In this document: positions 25,270 through 36,734 of the stretch, piece after piece
How the letters are laid out: each line of letters starts with the position of its first letter
How positions within the stretch are numbered: the stretch's first letter is position 1
Assembly: GCF_030247195.1 (NCBI RefSeq)
Contig: NC_080671.1
Span: 101,853,845 to 101,917,844 of the forward strand
Length of the DNA: 64,000 nucleotides
Origin: Topomyia yanbarensis
Lineage: Eukaryota; Arthropoda; Insecta; Diptera; Culicidae
Reading direction: 5' to 3'
Position numbers and translations under genes: made by a program
Notes under the pieces: model-generated
What the model was told of the DNA's origin: nothing
Seen by the model: the letters and a program-made list of their open reading frames with translations, nothing else
Databases searched by the model: none

Positions 25270-25600
25270 AAGCTTGTTAAAGAGAAGATCTGTATTCAAA
25301 TACTCAGATCAGATTTTTTGTTGTTATTCTAATAGCTATGCTTCGTTCAACGAAACCCTAAAAGCTTCGTAACCAATAAGTCCTTCACCAATTCCTCTGA
25401 ATCAATGCCTTTAAATCGCAGAGAATTCAAACCAAATGTGAAACGTAACAAGTTTTATAGTATATCATGTTAGAATCCAAAAAAATCGCTTTAACTTCGA
25501 TAATTTTAAAAATCGACGAAATGAGTCAAACAATTAGTTACATTTTGGTCAATTCACCATGTAATAGTAAGCCAACGCATGAAACACACAAGCAGAAAAA
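25270..25600. other. Non-coding stretch, nothing assigned
   Basis: AT-rich DNA between RT debris and a GC-rich island; no feature is supported. Confidence 0.3.
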
Positions 25601-27000
25601 ACAGCTGATCCGCCATTGAAACTGATTAAGCTTAGAACCGGATGTTACCATCGAGCGTTCGCGACGCGCAAACACATCCAGCTGTGGTTAGCTGATGACC
25701 TGACTGGAGGAAACCCGTTCTACCAACATCAAATTTACCGATGCAATGGTAAAAAGTTCACACCACTCTTCAATCCTCACACAAAACACATCGACCAGAA
25801 AGAGACCGACGCGATTTAAAAGTCTCCCCGTCCGATTGAATAACGCAAGAACGGGACAGTCGCCGGCGTACATTCACAAAAACACACACACACATTACAC
25901 GGCCTACCGAGTGACAGCCGAACAGCACCGGAGACGAAGAGGACGAACAGCAAGGATAAAAACGATGCGCATATATACAATCAGCTGCAAAGCAGCCAGC
26001 GTAGACACCAACACTCACACACACACCTACATATGTGCGCACACTCCGATCGAAGTGGTACAGCTGGAAAGTTTCAAGTGCTGAACTTTGCGTAAAATAT
26101 GATGATGGGTACACAGCCTGCTGATGCTGTTTCTTTTTGTGGCTGCAGTGTAACCAGCAGGAGAAGTGGTGAAAACTCGAGCCTGCCGGGGAGAAGGAAT
26201 AGGGAAAGTATGTAGTAGAACCTGAACGGTCGGGATGGGAAATGAATGTGCATTGTCGTTTACTTCCCGAAACTTTCGTCTCACACCGAGAGAACACAAA
26301 CCCGGAAAACACAGAAACTGCCATAGTACGTTCAGTCTCTCTCTCTCTCCCAAGTCTCAACACTCACCCCATTACGGGGGCCGATTGGCCCCGCACTCTC
26401 TTTTGCGGCTCCTCACGGACGAAAACAGGGAAGATGATAACGTTTCCTAGTCCTGACTATTGCACGGGATGGGGATGGATTTTTTCCTCCTCGAAACCAT
26501 AGAAAAAGTCTCGAAGAATTATTGATTCGCGCTCTCATTCTGCACTGGAAGTGTTGTTCCTGCTGCAGATTTCCTTTCTAGCGTGGCGGCGAACGGAGCC
26601 TTGTTTCAGGCGATGAGATGACTGACGTTGCGGTGCGCGATGTGGCTAACGACGGACGGGCGAGCGAGCGGAGAGGTCTTCCGGTTTCTCGAGAGACATA
26701 AAGAAAAACACGCGCGTTTTTTGAATCCATCATCGGAATGGGTTCCTCCACCGCATGCTGCCGCCGTAAGCCAGTACGTAGCCCCCGTCCACGGCCGGGG
26801 GTGAAACAGAGTTAGTTTTATGATTTTGACCACGTTTTCCTGTTGGTACACAACCAACCGTCCGGAACCGGAAAAATGTGGGGTCGAGGTTTTGTGGCGA
26901 GTCTGCTGATGAACTCGGCAGGTACCGGTGGAAAATTAGTTTTGTTTGACAGAACTTATTCGTTGGTTTCCGTTTGTAGTTTATCACGTTACCCAATATT
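25600..27000. promoter_or_regulatory. GC-richer island, possible promoter or leader region
   Basis: This block is GC-richer than both flanks, largely free of the dispersed repeats seen elsewhere, and contains CA tracts (25880, 26012) and a CT tract (26336-26352). On the minus strand, an initiator-like TCAGTC sits near 26625 and a good donor (ATGGG/GTGAGTG) has its intron starting at 26367. On the plus strand a TATATA lies near 25970. Long minus-strand frames (up to 197 codons) are Cys/Ser/Val-rich translations of the microsatellites and are probably spurious. The direction and the gene are unresolved. Confidence 0.25.
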
Positions 27001-27267
27001 TGCAGTAGAGTAAACTGTCCCTACATCAGATGGTCTTGATTATTTGGTAGGAGGCGAGAAATTATATTGCTCGTTTTTTAGAAAATTTAGACCAGTATTC
27101 AAAGTCGCTGATATCTTAAGTATCATCGTAAAATGATTTAAATGTGACAAGTGTAATTCTGGTTGATACTGCTACAATTCCTTAGATGAGTCAAGTAAGC
27201 AATACAAGCCCTCTGTCGTTTTCACTGTATATCAATCACATTTTAGAAGCGAACTCACTGGTACAGC

Positions 27268-27515
27268 TAAATTCTCGACAAACATATGATTACGGCTTAA
27301 AAGCCAACTGTCAAAATTGTCTTTGAAAGGAAATTTCGGACAAACCGTTACTGGCTAAACACAGTTCATAGCAGTCAATGAAAGAAAAAAACTTGTCTCT
27401 TTTGTTTACTGCCAACATCTGTGATTAACGAGTAACGGTTTGTCTGGAATTTCCTTTCAAAGAGAATTTTGACAGTTGGCTTTTAAGCCGTAATCATATG
27501 TTTGTCGAGAATTAA
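27268..27515. mobile_element. MITE of 242 bp with 3-bp TAA target duplication
   Basis: The element spans 27271-27512, flanked by TAA at 27268-27270 and 27513-27515. Its terminal inverted repeats are about 82 bp, starting ATTCTCGACAAACATATG, with only about four mismatches. A 3-bp TWA duplication with long TIRs fits PIF/Harbinger-type MITEs such as those known in Aedes. It has no coding capacity. Confidence 0.8.
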
Positions 27516-27679
27516 TCTATTTGTGCTAGACAGATGTCAGAAATTTGATTTGTCAGAAATTTGATGATCGTAAATATCGTAATGTTAAATTCCCATTTTA
27601 GGAATAGTGATGATATGAGAATTGTATAACAGATTAATGACCAATTGTAGTTCAATTTTGGACCTGTTTTCGATGAATG

Positions 27680-27732
27680 TATATCAAATATAAATATATA
27701 AATTTAAATATATCAAATATAAATATATAAAG
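27680..27732. repeat. AT-rich tandem duplication of a 22-bp unit
   Basis: ATATCAAATATAAATATATA occurs twice, starting near 27681 and 27711, separated by an AT-rich spacer. Confidence 0.8.
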
Positions 27733-27739
27733 TTAGTCG

Positions 27740-29780
27740 CTAATCTATAACTAACGTTTCGCAAAAATAAATTGTTGTAAAACTTTTGACAACTTATCAA
27801 AATATTGATGGTTTTATTTCGACAATGTATTATAAATTTATAGTAAATATTCATAACAAATCAATCTATTTTACGACTAATCATTTAACAAAGGCTACAT
27901 CCATAAATCATTTATTAAAAATCAAAGTAGGGAAAATATTCTTGTTTGGTCCCTAGACTAAGTCTCATTATGCTTTCTGATTCTTTAGTGAAAATTGCCC
28001 TTTAGCGGGTCTCCATTACGTGGCGAATGGTGCAGCAAAAGCAGTATATTTTGCCAAAAGCGACTTATAAATAACATTTAAGACGGTGGTCGGTGAACAC
28101 GCCGTCGATCTCTACACTGTAGGCGGGAATGTTGACACGGTAGCCCCTTTATAAAACGCTTGTCGTAAGTAATATTTGCTTGCTTTAGATAGGATATTCC
28201 AGAGCAAATTAAAACAAATTTCTTTCGCGAATAGAAAAAAATATTTTTTTAAATACTGCTTCAATAATGCCCGAGAAAAGATTTATCCAAATATGACTTT
28301 ATTCGTTTGCTAGAGCCGATCAAACAGATTTTTATATGAGGTTGACCAAATCGAATGACTGACAAAATCGGGTCGTCACTGTATAACAGTTTTACGTAAA
28401 TTTTCTAACTAATTTGACCAAACGATGACTATTTCGCTAGCAAAAGATAGAAAAATTATTGTCGAAGTTAGTTCCATATTTACGACCAATTTAACCAAAT
28501 TTAAATCAAATTTTCGGAAAATTTTTGATATTAGAGAAATTGATAAAAAAAACCTAACATGTTTTTGAGAAATTAATTAATGATTCGTAATAAACTGTAG
28601 TTTGAAACAGCGCTAGGATATTTCAATATTAATTCGTTAAAAGGGTGAAAGTGTTTTTTGTAAACAAACTTGTTTCGCTCATTAATCTGCTGCAGATTGG
28701 AATTTCATGAAAATATGCGTTAATGTAATTTTTTACCCTTCGTAGAAGTAATTTCAATTATTTTCTGCTTTGAAATTATAGTAAATTAAGAGAAACCATC
28801 AAGATAAGTTTGTTTACAAATCTTATTCGCCCTTTTGCAGATTTAAAATGGATTTCATCCGAATGGTCCATTTCGTCAAATGAGTTATTTCGCTGAAAGT
28901 TATTATGCGATTTCACCGAATTTAGTTAACATTGAAGGGTTGTATTCATATAGTGCTTTCGAAGGACATCAAATAATAGAAAGGGTTGTTCGATATTTTA
29001 ATTCGACCCAACTGCAAGTTTTGCAGAACAGGGTTTCTAATGAAGCAAAGATAATAACCAAATTCAAATTGATTATTTTAAATCACAATAACAGAACAAT
29101 TTAAAAATTGGTAAAAAAGTGGAACTGTGTAGAAATAGATTGAAAAAATTTCTAAACTGGATTTGTTAGGTGAGCAATGGTTTAATATAAAAACAATTGC
29201 ATTAGTTTCTACACTTCAATCATCTCTTTGGGCTACTCTTTAACATCTGTCAATCGATCCATACATCCAAAATAAATTTATTAGATGGGCAGTGGTATGA
29301 TGGCCTAATCCACGCAGCAAGTCTTTTGCGTATATAAAAAGGATAGAACCAACATCAAAATTCTAAAGGAGTTACTCATGTTCAAAAGAAGGAAAAATCC
29401 CAAGTAAGGTCTTCAATGTATCCCCAAGGTCTTCAATGTAGTCAATTATCAAGTAATATTAAAGTAAAGTAAATGATTGATTTCATGTATCTGATCCGAT
29501 AATTTACAATCATTGTGAATAGTCCAATTTTATTAAACGTTTGGGTTTTTTCATAATTCCACCGACTCCAATTAGAAAAATAATAGCATGACCTGCTGCA
29601 GCTTTTTGCTCTTATCGCATCTCACCTATGATCCGAACAGTGCACTACAAAATCCCTAAAAATCTTTGAATCTTTGAATTTTTAATCTTTGAAACTTTAA
29701 TTCTTTGAATCTTCAATTCTGGAGCTTGTAGTACCTCTGGCTGGAGCTTGTAGTACCCCTGGCTGCTGAAAGTTATTTAT
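27740..29780. other. Non-coding stretch with short repeat echoes
   Basis: CTGACAAAATCGGGTCGTCACTGTA near 28361 resembles wording at 33525-33800, so part of this is a dispersed repeat. An imperfect inverted repeat lies at about 28634-28835 (AAAAGGGTGAA against TTCGCCCTTTTG, with GTAAACAAACTT against AAGTTTGTTTAC inside). No coding exon is supported. Confidence 0.35.
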
Positions 29781-29784
29781 CGAT

Positions 29785-29918
29785 CGATATCGACGCCGGC
29801 CAGGCCTGGACGTAGATCGTAGGAAGGAAAGTTAGTCCGACATTTGCTTTTGCTAGAGGCCTACTACTGCACACTCCTCAAGTGTCAGGGGAGGAAGGAG
29901 ATTGTTAGTAGGGAAAGG
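29785..29918 (+). repeat. Dispersed repeat copy related to 4080-4310
   Basis: GACGCCGGCCAGG, GTAGGAAGGAAAGTTAGTCC, GCTAGAGGCC and GGAGATTGTTAGTA occur in the same order as in the copy at 4080-4310. It is interrupted or bounded on the right by the MITE at 29919. Confidence 0.5.
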
Positions 29919-30322
29919 CAGTCTTCCCAAATGAGCATCGAACACCATGTTCGCTCTAGTTCTGCGCTCATCCTACACCCTCATTTCGTGTGCAAACTCG
30001 AACGCGCTAATGCGTACCAAAACACGAGCACATGTTCGTCTGCACAACCGAACCCCATGTACGTACGCGGTGGTCGTACACACAGGTTCTTGCTACCAGT
30101 TATTTCTTTCTCTCACTCATCATCACTAGCATTGACTCATTCTGTTTTGTATGTGCCTTTCTTATGTACGCACACGGTGTTTAAACCTAAGTTTGCACAT
30201 CGCTCGCGTGGGTTAAGTGTTCGATGCGAACCTGTACACAAAGGCAAAGCATGTTTGAGGTTGAACGCGTGCACGAAATTTTGTACACGGGTGCAAACTT
30301 GTCGATGTTCATGGGAAGACTG
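29919..30322 (+). mobile_element. 404-bp TIR element (copy A) with an open reading frame across its length
   Basis: The termini are CAGTCTTCCCAAATGAGCAT and the near-complement ATGTTCATGGGAAGACTG. Flanking octamers GGGAAAGG and AGGATAGG match at 6 of 8 positions, consistent with an 8-bp duplication of hAT or similar type. Copy B, in inverse orientation, is at 62111-62541. The plus-strand frame stays open from before the element to its end (SIEHHVRSSSALILHPHF... to QTCRCSWED). The same frame is open in copy B. The product is Ser/Arg/Cys-rich, with no known domain, so it may be coincidental. Confidence 0.7.
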
Positions 30323-30329
30323 AGGATAG

Positions 30330-30890
30330 GAATTCGATTAACATTTTGCTTAGAATACTCGCACGGCTCAAGCTTTTAGAAGTGTCCAGGCGTTTGGACA
30401 CCAGGAGACTCATGAGGAATAAAGAGCCTCTTTGACTGTTTAATTATTGAAATATTCAATTCTAGAATCAACGAATCTTCAATTTTTTTAATCACATGAT
30501 ATTTGACGTTTTGAATCATTAAAATATTGGATCTTCTAATATTTGAATCCTTCTACATTTTGAGCTTTGGTGTTTGAAAATCATGTTATTTTACTTTGGG
30601 ATCTTTGAATGTTTGAGTATCTTTACAATCTATTTTTTAAGCTTGGAAGACTATTTCAACTTTGAAATTTTAGGTCTTTGTATTTTTTGCTTTGCTGAAT
30701 TTTCTTCGCACTGCGTCAAGGCTATCGAGAATGGAGGACAGTTCATACATCCCTCAAGGCAGCTTTAGACTGCGCGGAGTACCAGCTGATACTAGCAGAG
30801 ATTAACCGATTAGGACGTTCTTCACGTTTTACTCGTCTGCTGCTAGAAACCTGTTTGGTCGACCGGTGACTTATCGTCAAGCTTAGACCA
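30330..30890. other. AT-rich spacer with TTTGAATCTTTGAA-type low complexity
   Basis: The stretch is full of degenerate TTTGAATCTT words, as are 29650-29720 and 37840-38210. No gene is supported. Confidence 0.35.
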
Positions 30891-32830
30891 TACCGGCCCT
30901 AAAGATTTGCCGGAGGTCCAGGTATCCCACAAGGAAGTAATATAGGACCGTTACTGTTTTCAATATTCGTTAACGATGTTTCGCTGGTTACCCTTTTCTT
31001 TTTTTTCGTAATCAAATGTAATAGGTCTTCACACGCTCGAAAGAAAAGGAAAATCAGCCCAAGCTCTTTTCGTCGCCAAGATTCTTCCAGGAGAGTCAGA
31101 TTTGTCGAAATTATTGACTCCACTCCACATCTATGTGCCGCAACGTGCCCTCAGGGTAAACGAAGCTTTTTGCTGTTGAACCATAAGAATCGGATAGGAT
31201 CATCCTATCCGCTTCATGTCTACCACATTCAACGAAACTTCAACCGGCTATTGAGGAGTTTTTGACTTGTCAGACATTTTAATCCTTATTTTTATTTGCT
31301 GCTTTTGCTGCTGCTTTCACTTTTTGGTTTATTTCATTGTGCTAGTTTGTTTTATAGATTAATTTTATTTTACACTTATGGTTAAGCTTGGTATTGCACA
31401 TGTAATTTAAAAGGTTCAGAGTTTTTTGCCAATTTTTAAAAAAAATGATTTTTTACTCAAATTGACATTTCGCCATCCCCATAGCATTTCATTAAGACCA
31501 ACTAGCTCAGCACGGCTTCAACCTCAAGCGATCCACTTGCACAATTCTAGTAGCTTACATCTCGTTCATGGCTTGTTCACTACAGGATCAATGTCAAGTA
31601 TACACCGAATTTTTGGCCACCTTCGGCAAAATTAACCATAAAATTGCAATTGCCTAATTAAAACGATTTGGATCCGGCGGCAATGTTATAGAGAGGGTTC
31701 AAATCTTCTTTGGTTGGCCGTAAAATGTCTGTTAAATAGCTTTGACATTTCATCCGGCGTACCTCAAGGCAGCCACTTGGGGTCTTATATTTTCCTTTTA
31801 TACCTAAACGATTTGGATTTCTTTATTGAGTTAACAGTCACCCCGATGCTTTGTTTCTGCAATCTTAGACACGTTCGCCAATTGGTGCACAACTAACAGG
31901 ATGGATGTGAATGCTTCAAAGTGCTCAGTGATTACGATTGTTTGAAAATATGCCGTCGCAAATTTTGATTATACGATATATCAAGTTTCGTTGAGAGGGG
32001 AATCAATAGTTAAAGATTTTGTGGTTCTACTCGATGCCAAGCTTACTCTTAAGGATCCTATTGCTTTTATTTTTTCAAAGGCGTTTAATTTTAAAATTTA
32101 TGTTTAGAGTTACTAAGCATTTCAAAACGTATAATACTTAAAAACGTTGTACTGCTCTTTTGTTCCTATACTTGAGTACGACGCAGTCGTTTGGGCTCCT
32201 TTTTACCAGAACAGTAATCAACGCATCGAATCTATTCAGCGTAAATTTGTATGCTTTGCACTGCGTCACCTGCCTTGAAGCGCCCTTCATAACTTTCCTA
32301 GATACGAAAATCGTTGTAGCCTCATTGGCCTCGAAACGCGGTCTTTGCTTCGGAATGTAGTCAATGCGACTTTCGTTTCTGATTTGTTATTGTCTCGCAT
32401 CCGCTGTTCTGATTCACTCCGTTTTCTCAACATCGACATTCGTCGACGTAACTTTCGTTCCTACTTTTTCATTCGTTTTCCTCCCGTGTTTCGTACTAAT
32501 TATGGCAAAAAATGAACCCGTCAGTAGTATGTGTAGAGTGTTTAACCAATTTTATAACGAGTTTGACTTCAATTTGTCTCGGTGTTCTCGGAAGAATTTT
32601 TTTGTTTGCGTCCTTTCTCATACTTAATAGAGCTAGCCTAAGATTTTTATAAATGTTATGGATGTACAGTACTGTAGCAGTACCGCTAATTTTCACATCA
32701 TTGGGTTTGCTTGTTAACTGTCTATGCTCTGAAAAAGTGGGAGAGGGAGTTTCGAGAATCCACTTCCGTGGGTTTTTCTGTCAATAAATAAATTAATTAA
32801 TAAATGATAAGGAATAAATAAAAAAATAGG
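30720..32830 (+). pseudogene. Degenerate Jockey/CR1-like non-LTR retrotransposon, 3' part of ORF2
   Basis: Successive plus-strand pieces resemble reverse transcriptase and its C-terminal extension. GIPQGSNIGPLLFSIFVNDV is near 30922-30981. A second SGVPQGSHLGSYIFLLYLND lies near 31756-31820. Then come NASKCSVITI near 31910, ILEYDAVVWAPFYQNSNQRI near 32166-32230, RKFVCFALRHLP near 32246, and RIFN-type C-terminal text to about 32600. Frames change repeatedly, with many stops. The two QGS motifs mean two copies or a duplication. It ends near an AATAAATAAATTAATTAATA tail at 32785-32805. No longer functional. Confidence 0.7.
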
Positions 32831-33317
32831 AGCAGACCATACTGCGCACCCGTCTGCTTTCTATTGCTGCCCAAGCATCGTATACAATTGACAAGTAATA
32901 ATCACCTTGATTTCATATGAGAGATAAATCACTGCCGCAGTTGATTTCAAATATTACCGTGCCTGTCCTTCTATACACAAAGATGCTTCATTGTTCTTAC
33001 CTTTATACAATTTCATCTTATACGAAACAACAAGATGCTTTATTGTTCTTATCAAACTGAAACACCCTTCGATTAGATGCTCTGATATCGCATACTTTCG
33101 TTAGGTTCTTTGCAAGTATCATGTCGACGGAGTCCGTGCGGTTTGTAACCAGCCAAACTTTTTTCCCGGGTTTTTCCAACATTGTTTGTGTCATAACAAT
33201 TCGGGTAACTTGACATATATCGACACGCAAAAAGCTGCAGATGCTGTCCTTATACCACGGTATGTAGATATTACGGTCTACGGAAAAGGCACAGAAGCCT
33301 CCATGAAAAACCTCAAA

Positions 33318-33405
33318 TGAAAACCGCGTAAATTAAAAAAACGCGTAAATTTAATAATCCGCGTAAATGTAGGCCGCGTAAATTAAAGAATCCGCGTTAA
33401 TGAGT
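33318..33405. repeat. Short tandem repeat of CCGCGTAAATTAAA-type units
   Basis: About five units of 15-20 bp, each containing CGCGTAAAT or CGCGTTAAT. Short alternating GC/AT blocks. Confidence 0.8.
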
Positions 33406-33474
33406 CAAGAGTCAACGCGAGAACTGTTATATGCGATAACCCGAATAAACTAAAGTCGAGCAATAAAGTACAGT

Positions 33475-33850
33475 GAGGACCCGTTTTTATCAGCCTCATA
33501 GTGTGTTTTAGGCTGACAAAATGGGGATATTGACAAAATCGGGACATATTTTGACCTCCTTTTTAATAAACATCAGCTGTTAAAGTATTCTTTTTTAGTC
33601 CCTTGACGTAGTGTCATAACTCTTTCTGATTATTTAATATAAATTACCGTTACGCAAAATTTAAAAAAATGATTTTTCTATTTTTGCTTCATTCAAATAA
33701 AGAAAATATACTCAAAAAAGAATTTACTCAAATTTAGCGTATGCTAGACCATGGGGTGTAGCATACGCTAAATTCATATTTTCATATGAAGCTGACAAAA
33801 TCGGTCGCCGACAGAATTGCGGGCTAATAAAACCAGGTCTCTCTGCAATT
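33475..33850. repeat. Dispersed repeat with CTGACAAAATCGG words
   Basis: GACAAAATNGGG words recur three times (near 33508, 33526 and 33795). AAATTTAGCGTATGCTA and TAGCATACGCTAAATT form an inverted pair at 33733-33772. Related text lies near 28360. No coding. Confidence 0.4.
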
Positions 33851-33955
33851 GATTACAGAAATGCCCCAGACCCCGAAGTTGACTGCAAAATATGACCATC
33901 GTCGATTCGAACGAAACTTTGCAGTTGTGTTCGGTTTATGAATCACGGTTAAAAA

Positions 33956-35614
33956 TACAGGGTGTTTGGTTCATGATTAAGAACCTCTCAAGGAGTGATT
34001 GACTATCATATTTGGAGAAAAAAATCGTTCTACACATACCATCAAATCGCAACCGTTACAGACTTATTGAACTTTTTGTGTAAAAAACGAAATACGAAGT
34101 ATACTTTTCGAGTTAGAGGTATTTTAAGGTAAATAATACCTTAAAATACCTCTAACTCGAAAAGTATACTTCGTATTTCAAATCTTTTAGTTCCATTGGA
34201 AATTGAGACAATTTCCTATTGAATGGTGTCCTCATATATTTCAGTTAATTACTTTTAATTACCTTTTAGTTGTAAAGTAGTAAAAAGTTAGTATTTTTGA
34301 TGAGGTTTTTGATGATTTTCTGAAAATAATGCATTATTATTATAACGATATCTATTATCCAAAAGTTAGGTTTTAGGACGATTCAAAATTTGTTCTTGAA
34401 CATCATATTCCTATCTCTTCTCGATTCTTAGTAATTTCATTACTAAACTTTTCCTGTAATCGACTTAAAAGTGCTTAAATGTCCCTAATCTAAAAAATAT
34501 GCTTTATATCGTTATTTCCAAGGTTTCATTGGAAAACAGTCAAAATTTCCTTTCGATGTATGTACAAATATCTCTTAGTTAAGTGTACTAAATGACTTTT
34601 AACTAGTAAAATACCTCAAAATTAGCGTTTTTTGGAGTTTTGTAATTATTCTAGTGAATTATCAACTAAATTTATAGTAACTATTGTTCATTTGGTGCTC
34701 CTTAACATTCTCTTCAACTTATTATTTGAAACTTTATACCTATCGCTTTTCATTTTGCTGCAATTTAATAGTTAACACAGCATGACCTCACCCGCAAATG
34801 TGATGGGTTCGAAATCGTTGTTTTTGCTTATGAAACGATGTGATAAAAATGATTTTGCGTCGAAACAAAGAGATAATTGAATGGAGTCAAAGAAAGAATT
34901 GTAGACCTTGTTGAGATGCATTAATTCCATGATAATAATGGTGATGTTTATTATTTACTATTTAAAAAAACTATCAAAAATGCTAATAATAACACTAACC
35001 TAATTTACTTCTAAAAAAATACAAAATTCACTTAACTAAAAGGTATTAATACATTTTCTCTGCAAAAATTTCCTGGCTTTCGAATGAAAAGAAGAAAAGG
35101 TACAATAAGTGCCATACTTTTTCAATTAGAGCTAGTATTAGTGAAAACGAGTTAAAAATATCCAAGTTCAATAACCCAAACAATGAAATCAAGAAAAGAT
35201 AAGCGTATTATGTCAAAGAACGAATTGTGTAGCTCTTCAAGACTAACAACCTGAATTATTAAAATGATGGTGTTAATTATAAAGATTTTCAAGAAATGAA
35301 CGAAAAATCAATCAAAATTGTTAAATTTTACATAAATTGCTTTAAAAAGGATACTTAGACTTATTAACTGAGTCATGTGAGGACATCACCCAATGTGAAA
35401 TTTTCTCGCCTATCCAATATTCCTAAAAGATTTGAAATACAAAGTATACTTTTTGAGTTAGAGGTATTTTAAGATAGCTAAGTCTTTAACACCAAAAGTT
35501 CAATAACTTAGTACCGGTTGAGATTTGATGGTATGTATAGAACGATTTTTTTCTTCAAATATGACAGTCAATCACCCCTCGAAAGGTTCTTAACCATGAA
35601 CCAAACACCCTGTA
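33956..35614. mobile_element. 1655-bp TA-flanked inverted-repeat element (mariner/Tc1-like MITE)
   Basis: Perfect 18-bp terminal inverted repeats, CAGGGTGTTTGGTTCATG at 33958-33975 and its complement at 35595-35612, are flanked by TA on both sides. Inverted similarity continues inward for about 165 bp with few mismatches and then weakly to the middle (GGTGTCCTCATATATTTCAG against GATGTCCTCACATGACTCAG). There is no transposase frame. A TA duplication and a CAG start fit Tc1/mariner-type cut-and-paste mobilisation in trans. Confidence 0.8.
34089..34179. repeat. Perfect 42-bp-arm palindrome within the TA-flanked element
   Basis: GAAATACGAAGTATACTTTT through AAGGT at 34089-34130 is the exact complement of 34138-34179 around the 7-bp loop AAATAAT. 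A third, imperfect copy of this arm is at 35425-35475. Perfect arms inside a diverged element suggest gene conversion or a recent local inverted duplication. Confidence 0.9.
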
Positions 35615-36409
35615 TGTCAAAAGTTCTTGTTAAGAAACCTTTTTTATTGAAAGTTTCTCCATGAACCAAATACACTAAAAAGGTTCTATTAAGTCTTTGA
35701 AATGATAAACACTAGATTTTTGACATATTATGATGGAATAACTTTTAAAAAGAGCATAATTACGCGAATTATTGGTTTTGATAGGAGCAAAATTCCAAAT
35801 ATCTCGAAAACTATCGCATTTTAGAAGATTTTTGTTAAATGCATTTTGATTTAAAATGATACTTAGAATCATATTCTGTAAAAAAAATTATAGTTTTGTG
35901 TGTCAATTAGTATGAAATTTAAAAAAAATGTAAAAAGTTATTGTTAGATTGTTTACCAATAAGTTCTTCATCATGAAATTGCATTCAAAATGTCTCTTTT
36001 CTCTTTAGGTTTTTGTTGACAAAATGTAAAAAAATTAGAAAAATGTTTTTTTTTCTATTTAAGTTTTTAATATAAATTTTTGTTTTTGTAAAAAATGACA
36101 AAACATTTTTTTTCGGTGCATATTTTTTTTCGTGAAGAAGTATGCATTCCCTATAACTCGTTCTCAGGAAGTTTTGCTGCATAAAATAGAGTAACCGGAC
36201 AAAAAAATTGAAATTAATGAATATAGAAGCGTCTACGCCTTTTTAAAAAATTGCGCTTGCGACAAAATAATCTTATTGACTGTGGAAAATGTTTAGTCTT
36301 CCATGCCGATGAAACCTGTAAAGTTCTATCGGAATATAAAATGGTCAGTCACGATTTTGGAGATTTTCGGGCGGATCTTCGTGGAATTCCTTTACTATAT
36401 GATCTACTG

Positions 36410-36730
36410 TAATGTGACCGTGAAAAAGATAGTTCAGATAAACCTAACCAGACTGTTCTTTTCAGAACCAGAAAAAACTTCCAAAACACTAATTGATGAA
36501 TTTATTGCAGCTGTTTGCATTTCAGCATGAGAGCCAGTATCAAAATGTCGATATTACAGGTGGCACCCATTCTTCTTTTGGATCTCATGTTATAAATTTT
36601 AGAAAAAAGACCCACGGCTCAGTAAAGTTAAACATTGAGTCTTATCAAGTTACCGAAATAATTAATAAAAACAGTGCGACCCGATTCTACCCAAATTTCT
36701 GGTTTTTAGAAAAGTTGGATTTATGTGTTT
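36410..36730. other. Non-coding stretch, nothing assigned
   Basis: Short frames only. No gene or element boundary is supported. Confidence 0.3.
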
Positions 36731-36734
36731 CGTA

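Larger units (their letters stand above)
33880..36410. mobile_element. Partial copy of the 22-kb palindrome family, interrupted by another element
   Basis: The left remnant 33895-33938 (GACCATCGTCGATTCGAACG) is the complement of 24515-24545. The right remnant 35617-36400 follows the right arm of the 22375-24590 element, from the TGTCAAAAGTTSTTGTTA block through TGCTGYATAAAATA to CGGATCTTCGTGGAATTCC. Between them, at a TA, sits the 1655-bp inverted-repeat element at 33958-35612. The left arm is mostly missing, so the copy was truncated or deleted. Confidence 0.7.

Noticed and set aside
25770..26363. 197-codon minus-strand frame, the longest outside transposons and Sfmbt
   Set aside because: Cys/Val/Ser-rich translation of CA and CT microsatellites; three other overlapping frames are equally open, so it reflects composition.
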